Below are positions 1-9,063 of a DNA stretch of 64,000 nucleotides, in pieces. The notes under the pieces are model-generated. The model worked only from the letters and a program-made list of their open reading frames with translations. It did not search any database and was not told the DNA's origin. A program made the position numbers and the translations under genes. Position 1 is the first letter of the stretch; each line of letters opens with the position of its first letter. The stretch is from Vibrio xiamenensis. GTDB taxonomy: Bacteria; Pseudomonadota; Gammaproteobacteria; Enterobacterales; Vibrionaceae. The stretch is from NCBI RefSeq assembly GCF_900100015.1, contig NZ_FNDD01000033.1, positions 1 through 64,000 of the forward strand, written 5' to 3'.

Positions 1-35
1 TAGGTAAATAGGTAAATAGGTAAATAGGTACATAG
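1..35. repeat. 8-bp tandem repeat at window edge
   Basis: Four successive copies of the unit TAGGTAAA (the fourth reads TAGGTACA) run from the first base, so the array may continue outside the window. It lies upstream of the pirin gene and directly before a small hairpin. No gene covers it here. Confidence 0.8.
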
Positions 36-41
36 TGACTC

Positions 42-62
42 AGGGAGCCTCAATGGCTCCCT
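42..62. terminator. hairpin, possible terminator of an upstream gene
   Basis: A perfect 8-bp stem (AGGGAGCC / GGCTCCCT) with loop TCAAT. There is no clear T-run after it on the plus strand, so termination is only a suggestion. It may close a gene lying outside the window. Confidence 0.35.
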
Positions 63-232
63 AAGCTTTCATGGCGTCATTTTTATTATTGTTAATCACC
101 ACAATAACCCATTCGAATTTTTTGAACTTGCTCGTCAAAACACCCAGATTCTCTTCGTCAAACTCCCTGCCTATACTGATGCCAACTTCAGCGCAATCAC
201 GCGCTGAGACAGGAATGAAAGAGGAAGTTACT

Positions 233-928
233 ATGATCACCGTAAGACACGCCGACGATCGCGGCCGCGCCAACTTTGGTTGGCTAGACAGCAAACACAC
301 CTTCTCATTTGGTCACTATTACGATCCAAAACACATGGGCTTTTCGGCTCTGCGCGTAATTAACGATGATACCGTAACCCCAAGTGCTGGCTTTGATACT
401 CATGGTCACCGCGACATGGAAATCATCAGCTATGTGCTAGACGGAGAAATCGCCCATAAAGACAGCGAAGGCAATATTAAAGTTCTTCCGGCCGGTGAGT
501 TTCAATTGATGTCGGCAGGCTCAGGCATTTATCACAGCGAGTTTAACCACTCAGACAGTGCGCCGCTGCATTTCTTACAGATCTGGATTCAACCCAACGT
601 GACCGGCCAAAAGCCAGACTATCAGCAAAAAGATTTTGGTCAAAACAGCGGCCTGACCGCTATCGCAACCCCAACGGGCGAAAATGGCACCTTGATGATC
701 AAACAAGATGCCAGCCTGCACCAACTGATTCTGCCCGTCGGCAGCGAAGTCGAATTCCCAATTAACGAGGAACGCTGCGTGTATGTTCATCAGATTGAAG
801 GTAATTTGATGGTGGACAACACCTCGCTGCAGCCTGGCGATGGCGCTAAAGTCGAAGCGCAAACTGCGCTCAAACTGCGCAATCTTGGCCAAGCACCGGT
901 TAAAGCGCTGGTGTTTGACCTGCCTTAA
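233..928 (+). CDS. pirin family protein (YhaK-like bicupin)
   Basis: The 231-residue product has the pirin N-terminal cupin with the expected metal-binding pattern: the HGHRDMEI segment at about residues 57-64 and the HSEFN segment at about 101-105, followed by a weaker C-terminal cupin. Pirins are cytosolic non-haem iron proteins; some, such as E. coli YhaK and YhhW, act as redox sensors or quercetinases. The physiological substrate cannot be told from sequence. I chose the ATG at 233 because GAGGAAG lies just upstream and the pirin fold begins there (ITVRHADDRG). An open reading frame extends 54 codons further upstream but looks non-coding. It has no operon partner: a 550-bp gap follows. 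Confidence 0.88.
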   Translation: MITVRHADDRGRANFGWLDSKHTFSFGHYYDPKHMGFSALRVINDDTVTPSAGFDTHGHRDMEIISYVLDGEIAHKDSEGNIKVLPAGEFQLMSAGSGIYHSEFNHSDSAPLHFLQIWIQPNVTGQKPDYQQKDFGQNSGLTAIATPTGENGTLMIKQDASLHQLILPVGSEVEFPINEERCVYVHQIEGNLMVDNTSLQPGDGAKVEAQTALKLRNLGQAPVKALVFDLP

Positions 929-1478
929 CTCGCTTTTTACTCTCAGTTTGCTGCGCATGATTTAGCGCAGCAAGCAGGCGTCGCCCCTCTACCGTTTCTC
1001 GAGCGCTAAACCATGACGCTTCTTTTCCGGTTAGCCATGAAAAGACTATTTACCTATGACCCGAGCAACCCAATTAGTTCATGACTCTTTCGACTTCAAT
1101 TCTATATTTAGTGCTTAACGTTTACCGCGTTAATAATAAGCATACCGCCTATTGCATGGAATTAAGATGTATCAGCAAAAAAGAACCTCTCACAAATAAG
1201 ACCAAATAATACTTAGCAATTTTCTCATATTCGATAAAATCTCCATTCACTTGATGGTTTTAAAAGGTTAACTAACTGATATTTATTTAATTATTAGCTT
1301 TGTAACAGACATAGCAAAAAATGCTTCAAACTTCACGCAAAACCAGATAACCATTTGAATTAATTAAAAATTAACATTAGAAATCTCACTTTAACCTTAA
1401 TGAGATAGGTTTGGACCACTTTTAACACTAAGCCTGTGAAATTTGTTGTAATTGCTATGAATACTCACAAAGCTATAA
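929..1478. other. intergenic region, AT-rich, with one hairpin
   Basis: I see no gene in this 550-bp stretch. A perfect 9-bp inverted repeat at 948-973 (TTGCTGCGC / GCGCAGCAA) lies just after the pirin stop codon but lacks a T-run. The remainder, from about 1040, is strongly AT-rich and probably carries the promoter of the following acyltransferase gene, though I cannot pick a convincing -10/-35 pair. Confidence 0.5.
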
Positions 1479-2576
1479 ATGAATCGAATAATGAATAAAC
1501 GTACAAAGCTTCGTCTTGACTGGGTTGATGCAATTAAAGGAATTACCGTCCTATTAGTCGCTCTACATCATGGTTGGTTATCGCTCTCTCTGTATAACCC
1601 TTATCTAGATCAACAAATTGGAACTCTAGCCAATGCGCTAGAACGCGCAGATTTTTTTATCGGTCTTGCTCGTATGCCCGCTTTCTTTATCTGTTCAGGA
1701 ATTGTATTTAGCCTAGTTAGTCGCAATAAGTTTGAATGGTTGTTTACCAAACGCGTGCCGTTTATCGTTTGGAACATCATTTTGTGGACAGCCATTTCAT
1801 ATAGTTTCGAGCTGGCTGGTATCCACATGTATCCTTGGAAATCTCATCCCTTTTTTGACAGCAGTATATTCGTATTTACTGCACCGTATGGCAACTTATG
1901 GTTCTTATACGCGATTTTGCTTCTCAGTGGTTATGCGATAATGATTTCACGTTTTAACGTTCAGAAACAAATCCTCATTACCGCCGCAAGTTCTTTTATA
2001 CTGATGCTTTCTTGTCGATATTTCCCATATCCAGACAATAGCCAAATGATGTTAATGAAAAACTTAGCTTATAAAGGCTTAGTGTTCTTTATGTTCGGTA
2101 CATGGTTTGCTCCTAATATCATTGAAACACTAAAATCGACACGTAAAGCGACATCAATCGCACTCTCGATGGTGGCTTTTTTCCTAATCGTCTACACCAT
2201 GTTTGGCGAAATGGATGGCTACCTACAAATTGCGCTTTTAACGTTCCCACTGACGTTAGTATTTATCTACGCCATAGTCATGGGTTCGAAAATGCCATGG
2301 TTCACCAAAGTGTTCTCTCATATTGGTGCATATTCACTGGAAATTTTTATTACCCACCAATTTTTTATCGCTTATGTCCACCATCTGGCCAAAACTCACA
2401 ATATGCCCGATAACCCTTATCTGCAGATCGTGGTAATCACGGTATTGCCAGTGGTATTATGTGCTTTAACTTGTGTGAGCTTTGGTAAATTGGCGCGTCC
2501 TTACCTGTTCACTCCCCCAAACTCATTCAAATCTTTGATGGGTAAAGTGACCACATTAAGAAATCCTGCGAGCTAA
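1479..2576 (+). CDS. acyltransferase family 3 membrane protein
   Basis: The 365-residue protein is strongly hydrophobic, with about ten predicted membrane segments. It opens with the acyltransferase-3 signature: RLDWVDAIKGITVLLVALHH, where the His pair near residues 30-31 sits at the usual catalytic place. Members (OafA, WecH, NodX and relatives) move acyl groups, often acetyl, onto extracytoplasmic sugars. The acceptor here is unknown because no polysaccharide genes adjoin it. The start is uncertain: neither the ATG at 1479 nor the one at 1491 has a good ribosome binding site. A strong hairpin follows the stop codon. Confidence 0.82.
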   Translation: MNRIMNKRTKLRLDWVDAIKGITVLLVALHHGWLSLSLYNPYLDQQIGTLANALERADFFIGLARMPAFFICSGIVFSLVSRNKFEWLFTKRVPFIVWNIILWTAISYSFELAGIHMYPWKSHPFFDSSIFVFTAPYGNLWFLYAILLLSGYAIMISRFNVQKQILITAASSFILMLSCRYFPYPDNSQMMLMKNLAYKGLVFFMFGTWFAPNIIETLKSTRKATSIALSMVAFFLIVYTMFGEMDGYLQIALLTFPLTLVFIYAIVMGSKMPWFTKVFSHIGAYSLEIFITHQFFIAYVHHLAKTHNMPDNPYLQIVVITVLPVVLCALTCVSFGKLARPYLFTPPNSFKSLMGKVTTLRNPAS

Positions 2577-2588
2577 ATTCCATATCGA

Positions 2589-2627
2589 CGCCGCGATTGG
2601 CTGAATCAAATTCAACCAATCGTGGCG
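2589..2627 (+). terminator. long hairpin after the acyltransferase gene
   Basis: Two 18-base arms (2589-2606 and 2610-2627) flank a three-base loop CAA. Sixteen pairs are Watson-Crick, one is G-T and one is a C/A mismatch. It lies 13 bp after the stop codon of the acyltransferase. The T-run is poor (ACTGTTTACC), so it may stabilise the 3' end rather than terminate. Confidence 0.55.
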
Positions 2628-2778
2628 ACTGTTTACCACTGCTAAAAATCTCACATTTCTTTTGCCTCCAAAGCATGAAATTTCTTCATCATCAGCATGA
2701 GAAAGTGTCGCTTGGTCATGCGCAACGTTTACCCTACTCTTTTTGTGACTTATTTCTTTGCCAGAGAGCGCTGTATTC

Positions 2779-3948
2779 ATGAACTTAAAACCGCCTTTTC
2801 GCGCCGACGTTGTTGGCAGTTACTTACGCCCTGATTACTTACACCAAGCCCGCCGTGATTTTGTTGCTGGCAGCATTTCCCAAGCGCAACTGACCGAAAT
2901 AGAAGACCAAGCGATCACCGAGTTGGTCGGAAAACAAAAACAGGCTGGTCTCAACGTGATCACCGATGGCGAATTTCGTCGCAGTTGGTGGCATTTAGAT
3001 TTCATGTGGGGTCTTGGCGGGGTTGAAAAAGCCGAAATCGAACAAGGCTACCAATTTGCCAAAGTAGAGACGCGTGCGGAAAGCGTACGACTGACTGGCA
3101 AGATTACCGGTCATAACCATCCGTTCATCGAGCATTTTAAATTCTTGCAAAGCCTTGCCGATGACAATGTCGTCGCGCGCTTGACCGCACCGGCGCCGGC
3201 GCAATTTCTTAAAGAATTGCTGCGTCCGTGTAATATTGAGAACACTCGCGCCATCTACCCCAACCCAGATTTGCTGGTCGATGATATTGCCGCTGCATAC
3301 CAAATCTTTATTCAAGAAGTCTATCAAGCGGGTTGTCGTAACTTACAGCTAGATGATTGTACTTGGGGCATGCTAACTGACCCGAAAGTCGCCGCGGCAA
3401 GCGTTGGTCAGTCACAATGCGGCTGTGGAGACGCCCACGATTTTGATCACGCAGGTAGCATTGCTGCGCTTAAACAGCAGCTGTTAACCGTCAACAACCA
3501 AGCGCTGACGGGTGCTCCGGACGATTTGGTACTCACCACTCATGTATGCCGTGGTAATTATCGCTCAACTTGGGCTGCATCCGGTGGTTATCAGCCAGTT
3601 GCTGATGCGTTACTGGGTAAAGAAAACTTTGCTGCATTTTATCTCGAGTTTGACACCGACCGCGCTGGCGACTTCACGCCGCTTAAAGAGCTTGCGCCGG
3701 GCAAAAAAGTGGTGCTTGGTTTAGTGTCGTCAAAAACAGGCGAGTTGGAGTCAGTAGAATCGATTGTTGCGCGCATCAGTGAGGCGAGCCAATACGTACC
3801 TTTAGACCAGCTGTACCTCAGCACTCAATGCGGCTTTGCATCGACAGAAGAAGGCAACGCGCTAACAGAGCAGCAGCAATGGGACAAAATTGCTCTGGTT
3901 AAACACGTTGCGGACCAAGTCTGGGGCAAGCAGGTCAACGCGGCTTAG
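2779..3948 (+). CDS. MetE C-terminal-like methyltransferase (YxjG/YxjH type)
   Basis: The 389-residue protein matches the catalytic C-terminal half of cobalamin-independent methionine synthase and lacks the N-terminal half. The zinc ligands expected from MetE are all visible: His255 and Cys257 in HVCRGN, Glu290 in YLEFD and Cys341 in STQCGF. Stand-alone proteins of this kind are thought to methylate homocysteine or a related thiol, with a methyl donor that is often not methyl-folate. I chose the ATG at 2779, with AGAGAG about ten bases before it; a TTG at 2758 would add seven residues. It is a single-gene unit closed by a strong terminator. No riboswitch is evident upstream. Confidence 0.87.
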   Translation: MNLKPPFRADVVGSYLRPDYLHQARRDFVAGSISQAQLTEIEDQAITELVGKQKQAGLNVITDGEFRRSWWHLDFMWGLGGVEKAEIEQGYQFAKVETRAESVRLTGKITGHNHPFIEHFKFLQSLADDNVVARLTAPAPAQFLKELLRPCNIENTRAIYPNPDLLVDDIAAAYQIFIQEVYQAGCRNLQLDDCTWGMLTDPKVAAASVGQSQCGCGDAHDFDHAGSIAALKQQLLTVNNQALTGAPDDLVLTTHVCRGNYRSTWAASGGYQPVADALLGKENFAAFYLEFDTDRAGDFTPLKELAPGKKVVLGLVSSKTGELESVESIVARISEASQYVPLDQLYLSTQCGFASTEEGNALTEQQQWDKIALVKHVADQVWGKQVNAA

Positions 3949-4021
3949 TACAGAATTAAAACAAACAAATACTAACAACGTCTTAAGGTGCGATTTTGTT
4001 TCTCCGCACCAATTTAAAAAT

Positions 4022-4059
4022 AAAACGCCCAAGCAATCCAATCTGCTTGGGCGTTTTTT
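4022..4059 (+). terminator. rho-independent terminator
   Basis: An A-rich arm and GC-rich stem (ACGCCCAAGCA / TGCTTGGGCGT) with an 8-base loop are followed by six T residues. With A residues on the other side it can also serve hutC, which ends at 4090 on the minus strand. Confidence 0.9.
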
Positions 4060-4089
4060 CATGAATCGATTATTAGCTGAGATTATCAC

Positions 4090-4857
4090 TTAAATGCTGT
4101 TTGGCCGGCCAAAATGACCAAACAGCTGAAAACGCATGCCCGGATGAAGCAGACGCGCAGCGGTAACAATATCTTCGCCGGACCATGTTCGGCGCTTGAT
4201 CTGCAAGCACGGCTCGGAAGATGACACACTGAGCTTTTGACATTCAAATGGCGTTGGCAGCACAGCTTCAACCAAATGCTCGCCTTCACTGAGCGGCGCG
4301 ACGCTGGTGAGATATTCATACGCGGTACGATGGGTGAAATCTTGTTGATCGTAGTCTGGCGCCAAATCGGCGTTAACGATTCTCTCTTCAAGCTGAATGG
4401 GTAAATCGTTCTCAAAGTGTAAAATCACGGAACGGAAAATAGGATGATTGGTGCGAACGCCAAGCATCATCGCCTCTTCTACGCTTGCGCGTCCCGCTTC
4501 CAATTGCAGTTGCTCAGCGCGATGAACATGGCCGCGTGCGGTGATTTCTTCTGCGATGCTATGCACTTCAAACAACGCTGAGTGGGCTTTTTTCTCGGCA
4601 ACAAAGGTACCTACGCCCTGCTGACGCGTCAGTACGCCTTCAGCGGTAAGCTCTCGCAATGCGCGATTGACCGTCATACGGCTAACGCCCAGCGCTTTAA
4701 CCATCTCCAACTCAGAAGGTACGCGCTGGTTTTGTTGCCATTCACCACTTTGGATTTTGGTGGTGATCGCAAGCTTTACCTTGGCATAAATCGGCAATGG
4801 CTCGCTTGGCAAGTCAGCCAACAAATCATTCAGCATTGCAGCAGTCGAATCAGACAC
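4090..4857 (-). CDS. hutC: histidine utilization repressor HutC
   Basis: This is a GntR-superfamily repressor of the HutC/UTRA type. It has an N-terminal winged helix (the segment VPSELEMVKALGVSRMTVNR is the recognition region) and a C-terminal UTRA ligand domain, which in HutC proteins senses urocanate. I placed the start at the GTG at 4857 because GGAAGG lies just before it. A TTG at 4869 and an ATG at 4836 are alternatives, the latter without a Shine-Dalgarno sequence. It is last in the hutF-hutD-hutC direction, 95 bp after hutD, and likely co-transcribed. Two TTGTATATACAT palindromes in the hutF-hutU divergent region are its likely targets. Confidence 0.9.
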   Translation of the reverse strand: MSDSTAAMLNDLLADLPSEPLPIYAKVKLAITTKIQSGEWQQNQRVPSELEMVKALGVSRMTVNRALRELTAEGVLTRQQGVGTFVAEKKAHSALFEVHSIAEEITARGHVHRAEQLQLEAGRASVEEAMMLGVRTNHPIFRSVILHFENDLPIQLEERIVNADLAPDYDQQDFTHRTAYEYLTSVAPLSEGEHLVEAVLPTPFECQKLSVSSSEPCLQIKRRTWSGEDIVTAARLLHPGMRFQLFGHFGRPNSI

Positions 4858-4952
4858 GAAACCTTCCAAAGTCGTTGATATTTGCGGGGATTATATACCC
4901 AGCACGATGAGAGTACAAAACATCTCCACACGCTTTCTATTCGATACAAAGC

Positions 4953-5618
4953 TTAGTAAGAATAGTTAAAATAGCGGCCATGGTTTGGCTCACTATTACC
5001 TCGAATATCAACCGCTACGCCAAACCCCGTCACGACGCTGACTTTAACCGCTGCGGTAAATTCCAGCGTATGGCCGCTCGGTACTTGAACTCGCTGCACA
5101 TGCAAAGGAATGCCCTTGCTATCGGCATCTTGAATCAAAACTTCACTATCACTGCTGGCAAAAAATCCCGCGTACAAAGCGTGAGTATGTTGGTGCAATT
5201 TAACACTTGCTGCAGGACAAAGTGGTTCGACACTTGCGCTCACCTGCCCTTCACGCACCATGATGTTCAGATCCGCTATCGGCCCATCAACCAATGTCGC
5301 GTAGGTTTTGTCACTACCGGAAAAACGCGCCACCGCAAGCGGTGTATACAGTTCATGCACCACTTGATAGCCACGCTCAGTGCTGTGGGTCAGTTTCATG
5401 CCTTTACCACCAAGCAACACTAAGGTGCGCTGCAATCCGCTGAAATCGGAGAATTCACCATCATTAACCACCGCAGCTTGGCTAACGCGATACGCAATAC
5501 CGAGGTGATCCGATTTCACCGCAATTTCTAAGGTTTCACCCAAACCGTTTTTCCATGGCATACGCACATAATCGCTTGGGGTTAACAAACGGTATAAAGA
5601 AACCGGCTCACAAATCAT
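4953..5618 (-). CDS. hutD: HutD family protein
   Basis: The 221-residue cupin-fold protein begins with the family hallmark PSDYVRMPWKNGLGETLEIAV. HutD is found in hut operons and is reported in Pseudomonas fluorescens to set an upper limit on hut expression, perhaps by binding the intermediate formylglutamate; it is not an enzyme of the pathway. The start codon overlaps the 3' end of hutF by 11 bp, which points to translational coupling. Confidence 0.9.
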   Translation of the reverse strand: MICEPVSLYRLLTPSDYVRMPWKNGLGETLEIAVKSDHLGIAYRVSQAAVVNDGEFSDFSGLQRTLVLLGGKGMKLTHSTERGYQVVHELYTPLAVARFSGSDKTYATLVDGPIADLNIMVREGQVSASVEPLCPAASVKLHQHTHALYAGFFASSDSEVLIQDADSKGIPLHVQRVQVPSGHTLEFTAAVKVSVVTGFGVAVDIRGNSEPNHGRYFNYSY

Positions 5619-6993
5619 ATATCACTCGCTTAATCACTTCGGTTAACGCCTGACGACTCTCGTGTTCAAGCGGATGATGACCATCAAAGATGACCTGCTT
5701 GCCAGCCACAAACACGTCTTTAATCAAATTTTCGTTACACGCAAACAGCCAGCGATTGAGAATGTCACTGTCTTGACTGGCGGCGATAAATGGATGACTT
5801 TCATCAAGCACCATAAAGTCAGCGCGCGCTCCGACTTCAAGCCCGAGCGTCACGCCGCAGGCTTGATTGCCGCCGATAAGCGCATTCGAAAACAGATGAT
5901 CGCCAATTCGATGTTGCTGCGCATCATACAGGCGGTTACGCTGCTGATCGCGAAGACGTTGCCCGTATTCAAGAGTGCGAAGCTCCTCAACCAAAGACAA
6001 ACTGACGTGACTATCAGAGCCAATCGCCCAGCGTCCTTGAACATTGGCATAATCCACCGCCGGAAAAATTCCGTCACCGAGATTAGCTTCGGTGGTTGGA
6101 CACAACCCAACGACTGCACCGCTATTGGCAATCGCGCGCACTTCATCTTGATTGAGGTGAGTAGCGTGCACTAAGCACCAGCGCTTATCTAAACCGATAT
6201 TGCGCTCTAACCACTCGACCGGACGCTGGCCGCACCAGTCAATGCAGTCATTGACTTCTTTTTGCTGCTCGGCAATGTGGATATGCACCAGTGACCGATT
6301 TGGTAACTCGTCCAATACCGTGCGCATTTGTGACTCTGTCACCGCGCGCAGTGAGTGAAAGCAGATACCAAGTTGATTAAGTGGCGCTGCCTTGATTCGG
6401 GTTTGGCACTCGCGCTGCAGGTCAAGATAAGAATCGACGCTATGAATAAACCGTGCTTGACCTGCGTTTGGCGCTTGACCACCAAAACCCGAATGTGAAT
6501 ACAACACCGGTAGTAGCGTTAAACCTAGCCCACTAGCATCGGCGGCATCAATCAGCTGCTGTGACATCTCGGCGCGGCTGGCGTAGGCTTTGCCCGCCAC
6601 ATCATGATGCAAATAATGAAATTCGCCCACTTGGCTGTAACCAGCCTTGAGCATGTCGATATACAACGCGGTAGCAATAACCCGGGCTTGCTCTGGTGAC
6701 AGCTTGGCAACGATTTTGTACATCAAATCGCGCCAACTCCAGAAGCTGTCGTTGGGGTTCAAACTGACTTCCGCCATGCCAGCCATCACCCGTTGAAACG
6801 CGTGAGAATGAACATTGGCAATGGTCGGCAACAGCGGCCCATTAAGGCGCTTCGCACTGGAAGAAGGCGTGGCGTCGGTTTCAAGCGCCGTAATTTGGCC
6901 ATGCTCAATCGTTAATAAAACATTGCGCTGCCAGCCAGACGAGAGCCAAGCACGCTCGGCAAACACAGTATGACTGTGTGAATTCCCTGTCAT
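5608..6993 (-). CDS. hutF: formimidoylglutamate deiminase HutF
   Basis: The 461-residue amidohydrolase converts N-formimidoyl-L-glutamate to N-formyl-L-glutamate and ammonia, the fourth step of the five-step histidine pathway. Metal-binding motifs of the family can be seen: HSHAFQ near residue 62, a His in the CFHSLRA and VHIH segments, VHATHLNQDE, and the late Asp in GSDSHVSLS. The length is normal for HutF. The ATG at 6993 has AGGA eight bases upstream. It is the first gene of the minus-strand hut arm, transcribed away from hutU, with one HutC-type palindrome about 55 bp before the start. Its presence means the pathway needs a formylglutamate deformylase, which is encoded at 9064. Confidence 0.93.
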   Translation of the reverse strand: MTGNSHSHTVFAERAWLSSGWQRNVLLTIEHGQITALETDATPSSSAKRLNGPLLPTIANVHSHAFQRVMAGMAEVSLNPNDSFWSWRDLMYKIVAKLSPEQARVIATALYIDMLKAGYSQVGEFHYLHHDVAGKAYASRAEMSQQLIDAADASGLGLTLLPVLYSHSGFGGQAPNAGQARFIHSVDSYLDLQRECQTRIKAAPLNQLGICFHSLRAVTESQMRTVLDELPNRSLVHIHIAEQQKEVNDCIDWCGQRPVEWLERNIGLDKRWCLVHATHLNQDEVRAIANSGAVVGLCPTTEANLGDGIFPAVDYANVQGRWAIGSDSHVSLSLVEELRTLEYGQRLRDQQRNRLYDAQQHRIGDHLFSNALIGGNQACGVTLGLEVGARADFMVLDESHPFIAASQDSDILNRWLFACNENLIKDVFVAGKQVIFDGHHPLEHESRQALTEVIKRVIYDL

Positions 6994-7047
6994 TATGATT
7001 TCCTAATCCTGGTATGCACTGTGGTGCTACCCTGTACTGAACTAAAA

Positions 7048-7057
7048 TGTATATACA
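7048..7057. promoter_or_regulatory. HutC-type operator in front of hutF
   Basis: A perfect 10-bp palindrome TGTATATACA. With its flanks it reads, on the minus strand, TTGTATATACAT (7047-7058), identical to the second copy near hutU. It resembles the published Pseudomonas HutC box, CTTGTATGTACAAG. It lies between hutF and hutU, about 55 bp from the hutF start. Confidence 0.75.
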
Positions 7058-7172
7058 AGCAATTTTAACGTTATGCAACCGTCTCATGAGTAAGATGTGT
7101 GATAGACAATATTGTTCGACTTTGAGTGCAAAATAACCCTTGCCAGCTTACTTTTTCGACGCTACATTTGGT

Positions 7173-7182
7173 TGTATATACA
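7173..7182. promoter_or_regulatory. HutC-type operator in front of hutU
   Basis: The second TGTATATACA palindrome, within TTGTATATACAT at 7172-7183, lies 28 bp before the hutU start codon, where bound repressor would block transcription. The 12-bp core is identical to that of the copy facing hutF, which supports a shared regulator, most simply HutC encoded at 4090-4857. Confidence 0.78.
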
Positions 7183-7210
7183 TGTACTACTCAGATAAGG
7201 ATCATCGACT

Positions 7211-8899
7211 ATGACTCAGCACAAGTCTAGTGACCGTCGCTACCGTGCAGGCACCGTCAAAGCCCCGACTGGCTCAACACTTAATACCAAATCTTGGTTT
7301 ACCGAAGCGCCAATGCGCATGCTGATGAACAACCTCGACCCTGAGGTTGCTGAAAACCCAGAAGAGCTCGTCGTCTACGGCGGTATTGGCCGCGCCGCGC
7401 GTGATTGGGAGTGTTTTGATCGCATCGTGGCGAGCCTAAAAGATCTTGAAGAAGACGAAACTCTGCTGGTGCAATCGGGCAAACCCGTTGGCGTATTTAA
7501 AACCCATAGCAATGCGCCGCGCGTTCTGATAGCCAACTCTAACCTCGTGCCACACTGGGCCAACTGGGAACACTTTAACGAGCTCGATGCCAAAGGCCTT
7601 GCCATGTATGGTCAGATGACGGCAGGTTCGTGGATCTACATTGGTAGCCAAGGCATTGTTCAGGGCACCTATGAAACCTTTGTAGAAGCTGGTCGTCAGC
7701 ACTTTGGTGGCAACCTGAAAGGTCGCTGGGTGTTAACCGCAGGCCTTGGCGGCATGGGTGGCGCGCAGCCGCTCGCAGCAACACTTGCCGGCGCTTGTTC
7801 ACTCAACATCGAGTGTCAGCAAAGCCGCATCGATTTTCGTCTTAAAACTCGTTACTTGGATGAACAAGCCAACGATTTAGACGATGCACTGGCGCGAATC
7901 GAAAAATACACCAAAGCTGGTCAAGCGATTTCAATTGGTCTTTGCGGCAACGCGGCAGAAATTTTGCCAGAATTGGTACTCCGCGGCGTTCACCCAGATA
8001 TGGTCACCGACCAAACCTCGGCTCACGACCCGCTTAACGGTTACTTACCTATCGGTATGAGCTGGGCAGAGTATCGCGATAAAGCGCAAACATCGCCAAA
8101 AGAAGTGGTAAAAGCAGCGAAACAGGCGATGGCAAAACATGTTGAAGCTATGCTAGCGTTTCACGCCAAAGGCATTCCAACCTTTGACTACGGCAACAAC
8201 ATTCGTCAGATGGCACTGGAAGAAGGCGTAGAAAACGCGTTTGCATTCCCAGGCTTTGTACCGGCTTACATTCGTCCGCTATTTTGTCGTGGCGTGGGTC
8301 CGTTCCGCTGGGCTGCGCTGTCGGGCGATCCTGAAGATATCTACAAAACCGATGCCAAAGTCAAACAGCTGATTGCCGATGACGAGCACCTACATCACTG
8401 GCTCGATATGGCGCGTGAACGTATCCAATTCCAAGGTTTGCCTGCGCGTATCTGCTGGGTCGGTTTGGGGCAACGCGCCAAACTAGGCCTCGCATTTAAC
8501 GAAATGGTCAGAAGCGGCGAGCTTTCTGCGCCAATCGTGATTGGCCGCGACCACTTAGACTCGGGTTCTGTTGCCAGCCCGAACCGAGAAACCGAAGGCA
8601 TGAAAGATGGCTCAGATGCGGTATCGGATTGGCCGCTGCTCAATGCGCTACTCAATACCGCATCGGGCGCGACTTGGGTTTCGTTGCACCATGGCGGCGG
8701 CGTCGGCATGGGCTTCTCTCAACACTCTGGTATGGTCATCGTTTGTGACGGTAGCGACGAAGCTGCAGAGCGCATCGCGCGCGTGCTGCATAACGACCCA
8801 GCAACGGGCGTTATGCGCCACGCAGATGCGGGTTACGACATCGCCGTTGACTGCGCTATCGAGCAAGGTCTTAATCTGCCAATGATCTCGGGGAAATAA
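7211..8899 (+). CDS. hutU: urocanate hydratase HutU
   Basis: Urocanase adds water across urocanate to give 4-imidazolone-5-propionate, the second step of histidine breakdown, using tightly bound NAD+ in the cytoplasm. The 562-residue protein is full length and highly typical: GGIGRAARDW near the N terminus, the glycine-rich dinucleotide loop TAGLGGMGGAQP at about residues 176-187, and the HHGGGVGMGFSQH segment near residue 493. The ATG at 7211 has AAGGA about ten bases upstream. It is the first gene of the plus-strand hut arm, with hutG next. The usual neighbours hutH and hutI are absent from the window. Confidence 0.97.
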   Translation: MTQHKSSDRRYRAGTVKAPTGSTLNTKSWFTEAPMRMLMNNLDPEVAENPEELVVYGGIGRAARDWECFDRIVASLKDLEEDETLLVQSGKPVGVFKTHSNAPRVLIANSNLVPHWANWEHFNELDAKGLAMYGQMTAGSWIYIGSQGIVQGTYETFVEAGRQHFGGNLKGRWVLTAGLGGMGGAQPLAATLAGACSLNIECQQSRIDFRLKTRYLDEQANDLDDALARIEKYTKAGQAISIGLCGNAAEILPELVLRGVHPDMVTDQTSAHDPLNGYLPIGMSWAEYRDKAQTSPKEVVKAAKQAMAKHVEAMLAFHAKGIPTFDYGNNIRQMALEEGVENAFAFPGFVPAYIRPLFCRGVGPFRWAALSGDPEDIYKTDAKVKQLIADDEHLHHWLDMARERIQFQGLPARICWVGLGQRAKLGLAFNEMVRSGELSAPIVIGRDHLDSGSVASPNRETEGMKDGSDAVSDWPLLNALLNTASGATWVSLHHGGGVGMGFSQHSGMVIVCDGSDEAAERIARVLHNDPATGVMRHADAGYDIAVDCAIEQGLNLPMISGK

Positions 8900-8909
8900 C
8901 CTCGCTCTC

Positions 8910-8933
8910 GGATAGCCACTCTGGTGGCTATCC
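8910..8933 (+). terminator. hairpin between hutU and hutG
   Basis: A perfect 10-bp stem (GGATAGCCAC / GTGGCTATCC) with loop TCTG lies 10 bp after hutU. The T-run is weak (TTGTTACC), so it is more likely a partial terminator or stabilising stem that lowers hutG relative to hutU. Confidence 0.6.
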
Positions 8934-9063
8934 TTGTTACCTTTGCCAGTTTCTGAGGTCAACCGAAAAATCACTCGCGAACCTCTATTTTCATAGCAAA
9001 CGTGAGTTTCAACTAAACCACTATTCTCAAAGCAATAATTTCGAGCAAGGAGCGCTGCGTTTT

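Noticed and set aside
2628..2778. Possible riboswitch upstream of the MetE-like gene
   Set aside because: I looked for SAM- or cobalamin-type conserved elements and found none; the only structure is the hairpin closing the previous gene.
7090..7130. Possible CRP site (TGTGATAG...) between hutF and hutU
   Set aside because: Only one half-site is seen, with no matching TCACA arm at the right distance.
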